A stretch of 64,000 nt of DNA from Diaporthe sp. PMI_573. Taxonomy: Eukaryota > Ascomycota > Sordariomycetes > Diaporthales > Diaporthaceae. Positions 12,644-22,355 of this stretch are shown piece after piece. The position numbers and the translations under genes are program-made. Position 1 is the stretch's first letter. Every line of letters begins with the position of its first letter. The stretch spans positions 186,001-250,000 of the forward strand of contig JAJTUP010000007.1 of assembly GCA_021399435.1 (NCBI GenBank), in the 5' to 3' direction. The notes beneath the pieces were generated by a model. It was not told where the DNA came from and did no database searches. It worked only from the letters and a program-made list of their open reading frames with translations.

Positions 12644-14288
12644 TTATCGCTCTTGTCTATATGCTGAAGCACTTGGAATGATGGATTGCGGATGGGCAAA
12701 AATATTCCCTGGGTCCAGGGCTGCCTTGAGCCCCTTCAGCTTCGATACCAATCCATCGCCATAGTACAATCGATTCGCCTCATCAGCACCCAAGGTCGGA
12801 TCTGCATAGTTAATATAGGCCCCATACTGAACCCCCTCATCAGCCAGGACGTCCGTGATAGCGCTGTTTAGTCCATTCATAAATTCGATTCCCGCGTCAG
12901 GGAATGTCTCGTCGGCCCCGGCAAAGCCATAGTTCTGCATAGTCCACATGAGATTGCGATGACCGTACGCAGAGAAGTCCGCATCCCGGACGTTGATTTG
13001 ACTATCCGCCCCGCCGTCTAGGTTGATGATCGCGAACCACGACACGGGCGCCGGCGGGTTCGCGCCCTGGTTCGCGATGTAGGCGATGTAGCTCCTCAGC
13101 GCCGCGGCGGAGAAGCCGGGCTCTGGCACCGCCACGCTCTTGGCAAAGAAGTTGTCCCGTGCCGTGTAGGGCTCAGTGGTGGACACGACCAGGCTGCCTC
13201 CGTTCAGGACTTTTAAGTTGGAGCGCCAATCGAGTGCCTGGACCGTGGTTGGTGACGAAGGCTGAGGTAATCCGCGCAAGAGCTCCGGCGATATGCTACT
13301 GTTGAAATCACTTGCTGAGCCGAGGTATACCCCACGAACCTCAAAGCTATTAGTACCGAGGGTTATTCCAAAGCTTAGGTCGCGTGTTGTAACTGAGGCA
13401 TTCTGGGCCATGTTCTGGAGATGCATAAACGACGCTACAGCGGTATCGATACTCGTGGCGGGTGCGGCTCCGGGGAACGAGAATCCGAAATAGGTAGTGA
13501 CAGCTGGAGCTGGCTGGGTCTGAAGGTAGAGGTTCGTCGCGATCCCGAAGGATGGAGCAGCACCGCGCATGGCCTATGGGGTCTGGTTAGTTTGCAAGCG
13601 GCGGTGATTATTTCGCGGCATCCTCTAATCCGTAATCACTTACAAAGTATAGATCTGGATTCTCTTCCGCCGAGGCATGAACAACCTTGCCATCCGCCTG
13701 GATCACATCCAGCCCAACGACTCGGTCCAGCGCCATACCCCAGGCTCGAGAGGTGTACCCATACCCACCCAGGGTGAAGTGACCACCTACGCCAACACCA
13801 GCACAGGTTCCATGTGCAAGAGCTCGCCCCTTATCATTAAGCGCGAGAGCCATGTTACCCAGCCTCGTTCCGCTACCAACAGACGCGATACCAGTAGCCT
13901 CGTCGACTGTGACATTCTGGAAGTGCCTCAGGTCAACAACCATAGATCCATCCTTGCCACCGGAGCTTGTTGAGGCGTATGAGTGACCCCCTGACTTGGC
14001 CTGGACCTTGATACCATGTAGGGAAGCGCAGACGACGGAGTTGGAGACTTGCTCGGTTGTTTCCGGGATGATAATGACAGCTGGGTCGTACTGAAGACGG
14101 ATGTTGTAGCTCTTGACGAAATCGGGCCAGTCCGCGCTCGTCGAGACTGTCAGTGGTACGGATTTGTTAACGAGGCAGTCGAGCAGGCCGGTCTGCCGGG
14201 GGCTCAGTGAAGCAGTTGGTGGGATGAAGCCGGCATAGCCAGCTTGTATGAAGAGGTAAATCCCCGCGAGCGCACCTAAAGTATTCAT
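12644..14288 (-). CDS. Secreted bicovalent FAD oxidase (glucooligosaccharide oxidase-like)
   Basis: Two exons, 14288-13644 and 13573-12644, separated by a 70-nt intron, give about 524 aa. The signal peptide is MNTLGALAGIYLFIQAGYA. The PCMH FAD domain carries both flavin-linking residues of the GOOX/AA7 group: His102 in KSGGHSYAS and Cys162 in GTCAGVGVGGHFTLGGYG. Bicovalent FAD usually marks enzymes that oxidise bulky carbohydrate reducing ends to lactones with release of hydrogen peroxide. The C-terminus ends in a BBE-type segment (ANRLYYGDGLVSKLKGLK, then DPGNIF). A likely role is extracellular oxidation of oligosaccharides. The nearby sugar transporter and GH78-like glycosidase fit this, but the real substrate is inference. 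It differs from the neighbouring oxidase at 8633-10210 by having the second covalent residue. Confidence 0.9.
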
Positions 14289-16083
14289 GACTTCTCTGCT
14301 GGCTGTTCACGACGACTACCAAACTTGAAAGGTGTGATCAAGCAGCCGAGGGCCAGCTGGAAGATATATTCAGCTGGAGCACGAATGTCTCACTCTGATC
14401 ATTGTGTAACTTTGCGCAGTCGCCCATTTCTGCACTTTGGTAAGCCGAGTGTTCCGTTGACCCGCAGTTCAACAAGCTCAGCGATGAGCAGGAGACTTTA
14501 GTGTTTAGTGGAATTCACCTTGGTTCATGCAGGTGTCGTCTTACTCAATACACCGGTCCCTGTCGGTTTACGAAGGAACACACCAGCCCATTCCCCCACG
14601 GTCAGCAGATGCATATCTCAAGACAAGGAGCGGGAATGTCTGTACTAGTAGCAATCTCCCGATTCAGGAAATAAGTGTTACAATCGAAGATACGGATCTT
14701 TTCACGGAACACATCCGCACAAGCAACCATACAGACCGCTGCAAACCTTATTAGCGCATGTGGTGTGCCCAGTTAATCAATAAGCGGGTTCACAGGAGGC
14801 ACCAATGTAAATCCTGCCAAGAAACCCAACTTTATTGATCAGAAAGTTTCGTCTGCCAAGATTGTGGCTCTGTTACTAGGTACTGACCAAATACAGCACA
14901 TGGGATGAACTTCCAATGCGACCGTTCGACACGAGTGCCGCAAGTGACAAAGCCCTATTGCGGGTCTTGAGGTGCCCAAATGGCCAACCCAGAGAGAATG
15001 ATTTAAATGACCTGGTTCATAGTAAAGATAATCCCACCCAGTCATCATTCAACGCGGCGGTTTTCTCTTTGCCTTGTCCGACTTCCACCAGTGAGAAACT
15101 ATGAATTCATCTTCACAATTGGTAGTATGTACCTGTTCATGTTTCGATCCCATGAAAAGCATGCCTTGTGGTTACCCTTTTGGACCTGTTGGCATTCATG
15201 ACAGCTGGGAGGATCAGGCACTTCCAATGCCCGTCTCCGCTGCCTTATGAGGCTTGGTACGTACTTTACAGACGGTCTAAAACTCTCCTGCTTGCCGCAT
15301 ATTGAAGTATGCTGTCCCTGATATATGAGGGCATGCTGCTTGCCCCTTGCTTCGACTTTCGTTACCAATCGTGATCAACTGAGTCCTTACCAATGAGGAG
15401 TTTTGTCCTCTCACCGGGGAGTTCTCTGGTTTGAGCATAGACTTGTCTGGACGAGGGGGTCTAATTCGGTAACGTGGGAATTGCAGTGATGATCCCAAGA
15501 CAGTCCCTGGAATCACCAAGCTGGCAGACTAGCATGTATGAATAGGCGCAGGATCATGCAGTCGGGCCAGAAGCTATCCCACAACCTGCTCCGCATACTT
15601 AGGGTTGCAGACCGTCTCTTTTGTTGTGCCATACCCTGGCATGCACTACAGAACGTGGGGTAGGACGTTCGGCATGTGGGCGGAACAAAGAATATCGGAA
15701 CTGAGAAGATGCAAGTTAGCGGAACAGAGCTCCATCGAGCGGAGTAGGTTTGCCTCAAGTCAAGATCCAGGCGTGAACTGGGTCTCGATATTCCTCCATT
15801 GCCCATATTCGTGGGGCATGTCGATTGCTGTCTCGTTGAGTGGACTTTAAGCGGTGTGCGGCTAGTGGACGATTCTCGTGACTGATGTCATATCACACGG
15901 AGATAGAAGCATACGCTTTGCCCCAGTCCCCAACCAGCCAATGTACCGTGCACTTGTCCTCTTCAATGCTACACTGACATGCACATCAGCCATTGTGCAT
16001 AGAACGTCAAGATGGCCGACCAGGTGGTTCTGTCCCCGTTGGTCTCGCCACAAATACTGAGACCCAACAATCCTCCTGTAACG
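14289..16083. other. Divergent promoter region between FAD oxidase and rhamnosidase
   Basis: About 1.8 kb separates the start codons of two secreted enzymes on opposite strands. Short overlapping frames occur but none has domain or splice support. The arrangement would allow shared regulation; I could not pick out a convincing repeated operator by eye. Confidence 0.45.
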
Positions 16084-18714
16084 ATGAAATATTCAGGTGG
16101 ATTCAAGTCTCCAGCCCTCGCAGCAGTGGCGATCGAATTGGCGGCGACGCTGGCACGTGGGTATGTTTACGTGGACCCTGCCGTTTGCGGACGAGGCAAC
16201 CCACATGCACCAAGCATTTGCTGACCGGACCGAGCCAACACCAGATCGTCAGATGTTATCCCAGTGGGCCTTGCCCTGGGTAGCGCACCCTCACTCGAGA
16301 CCAGCAACGTCGCGGCCTTCACTCTGAATGAGGAGACACCAGTGGCCACCCTAGACTATGGGATCGAGCGCGCCGGGTACGCCTTCTTCGCGGTCTCCAG
16401 CCTCAGCCAGCCGGTTCAGATCGAGGTGAGGTACAGCGAGCCGTTCGCGGGCCTGAGCGACCCGTGGTCTGACGGCCCGTTCCTCTTCTCGCCCATGCTT
16501 TCCAACAGCTTTCGTGCCGAGACGTTCAATGTGACCGAGGTGGGCCGCCTCGTCGCGCTATTGCTCCAGGGTGGGCAGCGGTGGGAATCTATCAAGTTGC
16601 TCACGAATGGAAGTATATCATTCCATAGTGTGGGGTTCGAAACCACAGTAGACACTACTGCGGTGGGTGAGCTCTCCGGCGCCTTTGAAAGCAGTGACGA
16701 GACGTTCAACGAGGTGTGGAAACTAGGTGCGGTGGCGGCATCGACTGCGTGTGTGGAAGAAGGGTCACAGGGTGCAGTGTGGGAAGTGGATTCGGACAAA
16801 GGGGTGCTGGTCCGGTCGACGAAGCCTTCCATTACACTTGGAGCCACTGGATTTGCCAACTACACATTGGACTTCGAGACCAACATTGCTCGAGCCGGCG
16901 TCTGGTGGAGCGTTGCGAGCGCAGAGAGGACGACGGCGATTCAGTTGATGCTCGTCAGCGACCTGCCCGAGGGGACCACCTTTGTCAACACAGACAGGAC
17001 ATTCCTTCAGCCAAATTCGATACTGCTTGGCTACGGGTTCAATTTCGTCAATCAGTCGCTCGTAAGGTCGTACCTTTTGGACTATTTTCCTGTTCCGTTT
17101 ACGGTGAGCGAGGGATCCTGGTACAACCTGTCGACCTCCCTCTCACAGAGCGGGCACCTGTCAGTCTCCCTCAGTCAGCAGCTGATATTTAATGTCTCTC
17201 TGACTGATTACTACGTCGGAGGGACAATAAGTACCAGCGGAACCTTTGGTTTCGGTGCATGGCAGGATCATGCAGCGTATGTTCGCAACGTGGCCGTAAC
17301 CGACACGGCCACCGGAGCAGCGCTCTACTCCAACAGCATGACCTCCCCGGATGTGCTGGCTGAGTACGGGACCCAAGCCAATGTGGGCTCAGTATGCCTA
17401 GACGGACCAAAGCGCGACAGAACAGTCTGGCTGGGTGACTTCTACCACACGGCACGCATCATCGCCACAAGCACGTCGCGCAACGACCTGTCAAGGGGAA
17501 CACTACAGTTCCTGGTCGACACACAGAACGACGACGGCGAGCTCACTCTCAACCCGCCGCTGGGATACGACCCCTCGGGCACGTACAACACCACGGGCGA
17601 CCTGGTGGACTACCAGTTCCTCGGGCTCGCGAGCCTCCACAGCTACGTGCAGCACTCGAACGACCTGGCTTTCGTGGCAGACACATGGCCCCGCTGGGAA
17701 AAGGCCGTGTCGTTCCTTCTCAGCACCATAAGTGCGGCGGATGGGCTCGTCCACGTCCCCGTTGCGTTTCTCGGTCCGCCAGAAGGGGGCTCAGCCGTCT
17801 CATGCCTCGCGGTCCAGGCACTCCGAGGCCTCGCCGAGATCGCAACAGCCCTCAATGACACCTCGTCGCAGCAATCCTGGACCTCAGCAGCGGACTCGCT
17901 CGCGGCCGCTATCAACGCGCAACTGTGGGACGACGCGCAAGGCGTATACATCCAACAAGCCGCCGACCCGGCCGGCATCTCCATAGCCTCGACCGCATTC
18001 TGCATAACCTCAGGCGTAGCGGACCAATCCCGAGCAGCACGCACCCTAGCCGGGACAGAGGAACGGCTCAAGCTGTACCCAGGCTACCGCGACTCGACGG
18101 CCGCGAACGTCAACTCGGCAAACATATCCCCCAACACAAACGGGTTCCTCCTCGACGCGCTGCTTACGGCGGCCGCCATGGCATCTTCATCCCAAAACGA
18201 CAACACCGCCAAGGGGGCCGCCGCCGGCTTTGTCAGCTCCGCCGGCGCGCTGGTCCGCTCGCTGTGGGGCGCCATGCTGGGCAATGGCAGCCGGACCACG
18301 ACGACGACGGCCACCGGCGCGAGCTGGGAGTACGTCTCGCAGGCTGGGGACCCTGGGCTGGGGCTTTTCACGAGCCTTGCGCACCCTTGGGGCGGCGCGG
18401 CGACGTATGTGCTTACGGAGCGGGTGCTGGGGTTGAGGCCTGCGGATGGGGTTGCGGGGTTTGGATATGCGCGGTGGGTTGTTGATGTTTCTGCTGGTGT
18501 TTTGATGGGGCTGACGAGGGCGGGTGGACGGGTGGTTACTGCGTTTGGGGTTCTGGAGGCTAGTTGGGAGGTTGTTGTACCGGAGAGTGAGGGTGGCGAT
18601 GTGCTGCGGTGTAATGTGACTGCGCCGGCTGGGACGGTCGGGGTGTTTGTGTACTTGGGACGGACGGTGAGATTGGAGGGAGACATCACTTACAACGTCA
18701 CGATTAATTTGTGA
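16084..18714 (+). CDS. Secreted GH78-like alpha-L-rhamnosidase
   Basis: The model has a short first exon 16084-16160 encoding a signal-like N-terminus (MKYSGGFKSPALAAVAIEL) and an 84-nt intron (donor GTATGT, branch tttgctgac, acceptor caccag). The second exon is 16245-18714. The product is about 848 aa. An N-terminal beta-sandwich region is followed by an inserted lamin-G-like jelly-roll (roughly residues 190-340). An (alpha/alpha)6 six-hairpin barrel comes next, with the family-typical LDGPKRDRTVWLGDF and AFCITSGVA. The C-terminal beta domain includes WGGAATYVLTERVLG. Hydrolysis of terminal alpha-L-rhamnose from plant glycosides or pectin is expected from the family. Many NxT/S sequons fit secretion. 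The start exon is inferred; the main body is certain to be coding. A related non-rhamnose specificity cannot be excluded. Confidence 0.85.
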
Positions 18715-19904
18715 CGACAGCGTGGGATACTGAGGCTCTTGTTCTTGTCCGTCACGAATTGATTGAACCGGTCTGTTCCATATTGACTGAGCCAATACAG
18801 TCGCGGGCTCGGAGTGACGCCTCGGACAACCTTGATTGATTAGTATAATGTGACGCTCATCCCAACTCCAGCCCGGGTGTTTCAGGAACTACGACCTTGT
18901 GGTGATAGCCCGAACACACCAGACGACACCCTTATTGGCTGTGGTTGGTAGTGGGCAGTGAACTGTCATCCCAGCTGGCACCAACTGTCCCTTCCTTATA
19001 GGCCGGTTCATTTATTTGTTTCTATATGCGGTGTTGGCTGGGTGTTGCCTGTGTTCGATCAGGATTCGAAGGATTCGGAAACAGGCCTCAAGTGCCGCGG
19101 CCATGAGACAGCCGCAGCCAAATTCTCCCATAAGCGACATGGAGTGGGAATGCGGCACAGCAGCCCATCTTTACGCCACCTGCACCAGGGATATATTAAT
19201 GTGACTTTCTCAGGGTCTCTCGCACATGTGTGTTTTTATTTTAGGATTTAAGCTTTCAGGACTCATGCCCGCAGGCGGGAAGCACACACAGTCTTCCCGG
19301 AGAGTCTTGGATCGAGCCAAAGTGGCCACAAACTCCCCGACACTTGAAACAATGTTTCGGGCCAACTCCCCGGCGGCCTGCCTGCCCTCCCATCGATATG
19401 CTCGGAGTTGCTCCAACACCCATCCGCCCAGGCCGGAATCACTCAGGAATAGCACCCCCACGTCACTATTCCCCCTTGGCCAGGAATATTACCGACACGC
19501 ACACACATTATTAGATCCCGACATAGCTAGGACCTACCAGACCATGTGCTGATCCCGCCATGGATAATATCTAACAAACCGAGTAGATATCCCTTATATG
19601 GTCCTGAGCTGACCACCTGAGTTTGACTGATGGCCTGTTCGGACATGTTTGTTTTGTCGGTAGTCTCCGCTTAAGGAGGATTGTGGCCACACGGTACAGG
19701 ACAGGAAGACGGTCACCGCTGGTCTGATGCCTTGACGGCCTTCTCATCCGTGATTATTTCCGTTTCTTTCGTACGCACAGTACTGTATTTCTCTCCTTCA
19801 CAACACCAGTCGCTGGTCGTCTTGACTGTTGCACAAAGGCCTTTTTTTTCGTTTCCATATTCATCAATGATTTCTTGTTACTTTTCGGCTGGTGATCCGG
19901 GAAG
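18715..19904. other. Intergenic region
   Basis: About 1.2 kb. Overlapping frames at 19210-19552 on both strands look mildly protein-like but have no start context, intron chain or motif that I can defend. The stretch before 19905 is pyrimidine-rich (ccttttttttcgtttcc) and probably the promoter and leader of the next gene. Confidence 0.45.
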
Positions 19905-20555
19905 ATGCCGCACGCCGTCCCAGTCTACATGAGGCCGTCCAACAAGGACAGGCTATACATCGCACTATATGCCAGGGGCGGGGACAGCGTCATGTCCGGT
20001 GGCGAGGACAAGTAAGTGGTGCAGACACCCGGATATGCGGCAACATTGCTAACATATTTCTCCAAAAGATACCACTGGGCCCTCCTCGTCGGCCCAAAAC
20101 ACGAAGACAGCAACTCAAAAGGCAAGCGGTTCCACGTGAAAGAAACAATGACGACCGTCGACGGCCGCACCCAGAGCCGCTGGGTCTTCGAGGAGCGCGA
20201 CATCGGCATGAACCCGACGGCCATGATCCTGGTCCGCGTCATCATCGGCAAGGTCGCAAACCTCGAGCGGGTCGCGTCCGTGCTGCGCGAGGTGCCCGTC
20301 CGCGACAACCAGTCCGGCTGGAACTGCGTCTGGTGGCTGCGCGAGGCGCTCGACATGCTGCGCGCCGACGCCAAGGCGCTGTCGGGGGGCCGCTCGTCGG
20401 CTGCTGGGTGGAAGGAGGCCGGGGAGGCGGCGATGGAGTTTGTCAAGGGGAAGGAGAGGGAGCACCGGTTTGATGGGAAGGCTGCGCCGGGTTGGTTTGA
20501 TATGAGCCGTGTGGCGACCTACGACTTGCTGCGCGGGGAGGAGGTCGTTGCTTGA
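19905..20555 (+). CDS. Uncharacterised fungal protein, possible cysteine-hydrolase fold
   Basis: Two exons, 19905-20011 and 20069-20555, give 197 aa with a 57-nt intron. The protein has no signal peptide. It opens with a strand-rich region (DRLYIALYARGG), then KYHWALLVGPK with His38, RFHVKE with His58, a hydrophobic helix region (AMILVRVIIGKV), and GWNCVWWLREAL with Cys122. I do not know a functional name for this fungal family. The order His near the N-terminus followed by a Cys at the start of a helix is what circularly permuted papain-like folds such as LRAT or PPPDE show. That comparison is my inference from residue pattern only. The C-terminal third is charged and helical. Its 3' end faces the APH-type kinase gene. 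Confidence 0.82.
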
Positions 20556-20705
20556 TGTCGGCATTGATGCTGTACAGAGGCCAGCTTGGGAGCGGGACTT
20601 CGGCGTTGGCTGCGGTGTAGGATAAAAAAAAAGATAGGTCAGGCACCCACCGGGGCGTTTGTGGCGATATTGGAGAATATTGTATTACTTGTGTATCTGA
20701 TCACT

Positions 20706-21542
20706 TCAAAAGTCTCCAAAGAACCTTCGTCTAATCGTCTCGGCTTCCAATGCCCCAGGCGCAGGAGTGATGAATTTGTCCACCTCGTCCTGCCACCAAC
20801 GATTCTGCGGGTTCGGGTGCTTCGCGGACGTGTACTCCCAATAAGGCGGGTACCACCCTGCAGTCTCCCAGTCCACGATGCCGACCACCTTGTCGCCCTT
20901 GACGAGGATGTTGGAGCTGCTCAGGTCGCCGTGTGTGAAGACAGGGTCCTTCCAGGCCTGCTCGTGGAACGAAGCCATGTCCTTGACCCCCGGCGACGAC
21001 GCGTCGTCCTGAATGTCCTCCGCCGCGATGCCTCCCCGGAGCTCGCGGTGAAAGTCCTGGATGGTGGGGAATGGACCCCACAGCGACTTACACGGCAGAC
21101 GGTGATCAAATATGGGGCCTCCGCCCACGTTTGCGACGCCGACTCCGGACGGCGGCTGGATGCCCCGGAGCTCTTGCACGAAGGCCCTGAGCTGCTCCAG
21201 TATCCTGGCCTTGGACTCGTCCGACCGGCGGTTCCATCCTTCCGCGAGGTTCTCCCCGTCTATCCGCTCCATGATGATGTACGCCCGGCCGTCGCGCTCA
21301 AATGCCGAGTAGACCTTGGGCACGGGCACTGATGTGTGCTGGGCGACAAACTGCATGGCGCTGGCCTCAGCGAGCCTGGTGAAGGGAGTGGACTTGATGC
21401 AGCATCTCGGCGAGATGAAGACGACACGGCCTGGGTTGTTGGTGAAGTTCAGTCGGTTGGCGTGCTTCTGAGTCGCGGTCTTGTAGGCGAGAAGGACGAG
21501 GAGTCTGATCCAGAGCCTGTCGTTGAAGGGCTTCGACTCCAT
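20706..21542 (-). CDS. APH-family phosphotransferase
   Basis: A single-exon gene of 278 aa. The aminoglycoside-phosphotransferase/choline-kinase fold is indicated by VPVPKVYSAF and AYIIMERIDGENLAEGW (hinge region), the catalytic loop THGDLSSSNILV (His204, Asp206, Asn211) and the metal-binding GIVDWETAGWYPPYWEY (Asp224). The N-terminus (LLVLLAYKTATQKHANR, then SPRCCIK) matches the usual fungal version of this family, so length is complete. Family members phosphorylate small molecules or are uncharacterised; drug resistance should not be assumed. It converges with the 19905-20555 gene, with 150 bases between stop codons. Confidence 0.9.
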   Translation of the reverse strand: MESKPFNDRLWIRLLVLLAYKTATQKHANRLNFTNNPGRVVFISPRCCIKSTPFTRLAEASAMQFVAQHTSVPVPKVYSAFERDGRAYIIMERIDGENLAEGWNRRSDESKARILEQLRAFVQELRGIQPPSGVGVANVGGGPIFDHRLPCKSLWGPFPTIQDFHRELRGGIAAEDIQDDASSPGVKDMASFHEQAWKDPVFTHGDLSSSNILVKGDKVVGIVDWETAGWYPPYWEYTSAKHPNPQNRWWQDEVDKFITPAPGALEAETIRRRFFGDF

Positions 21543-22355
21543 GTGAAGGTGGGCGTGTGAAGTGGTGAGTCCGCAGACATGTCGGCCATGACGAGTCCGC
21601 GGTGACGAGAGTGCTGGCCTGCGGGTCAGAAGGCCATCAAGGCCATGTGAGGCGTGGTGAGTCGACCTGAGCTGAAGTCCAGGATTCAGATGGATGAGTC
21701 GAGGTGGAGGACAAAGCGGAGCCGGGTTAGCTGGGGGTCTGAGGCCTGCTCCAGATTTAGAAACCGCGAGGGGGCCAAAACGGGTCTTATGTAAGCACTT
21801 TTCCTTTCCGAGTTCGCGTACCAGAATTCAAACCCCCTTTCATAGACAGCGCTCTGCTCGAGAGTATGCCGTTTCTTTTAAATTGAACGTCTTATTTCGC
21901 TCTGGCGGTTGACTTTTGAGGCAAGAAGCCGGCAGACGCACCAATGTAGGTCACGGAAAAGACTCTCGGCCATAATTGCCTTGGAGACTGCAGGGGCTCA
22001 CTAGACAAAATCCACGAAAGCTCCGCACGCCGTCCAGATGTTATTTGGATTAAATCCTTCAGTATTTCTGGAATTCTGCACTCAATGGGAAGTCCTGTTC
22101 TTTGCTCTTGGATGAAAAGGAGAGCAAATGGCCTAATCATTAGCGGTTCCACCTTGACACAACATGCACGTCAAGCAGGACTAGGCAAAAACTGAACGAA
22201 TCATCGTGGCCACGAAATGCTTACCTAAAATCTCACAAGTGCCACACAAACCATGCCTGTCTTCAGCTAAACCCCTCACCTTGTCTGCCCACTGTGACTC
22301 CCTTGATATAGCAACTGTCAACCTAGTACTTCCCCTCGATAGCTGGCAGGGCGTA
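21543..22355. other. Divergent promoter between the APH-type gene and the STAND gene
   Basis: About 0.8 kb between two start codons on opposite strands. It is GC-rich with direct repeats of gtgag-like words near 21560-21680 (tgagtccgc, gtgaggcgtg). No gene is supported. Confidence 0.45.

Noticed and set aside
18084..18795. Long minus-strand frames of about 200 codons
   Set aside because: Antisense to the rhamnosidase C-terminus, with low-complexity Pro/Arg/Gln content.
19210..19552. Overlapping frames on both strands after the rhamnosidase gene
   Set aside because: Mildly protein-like, but no motif, start context or intron chain supports either strand.
20706..21542. Antibiotic resistance gene
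   Set aside because: The APH fold is widespread in fungi as uncharacterised kinases; nothing points to drug modification.
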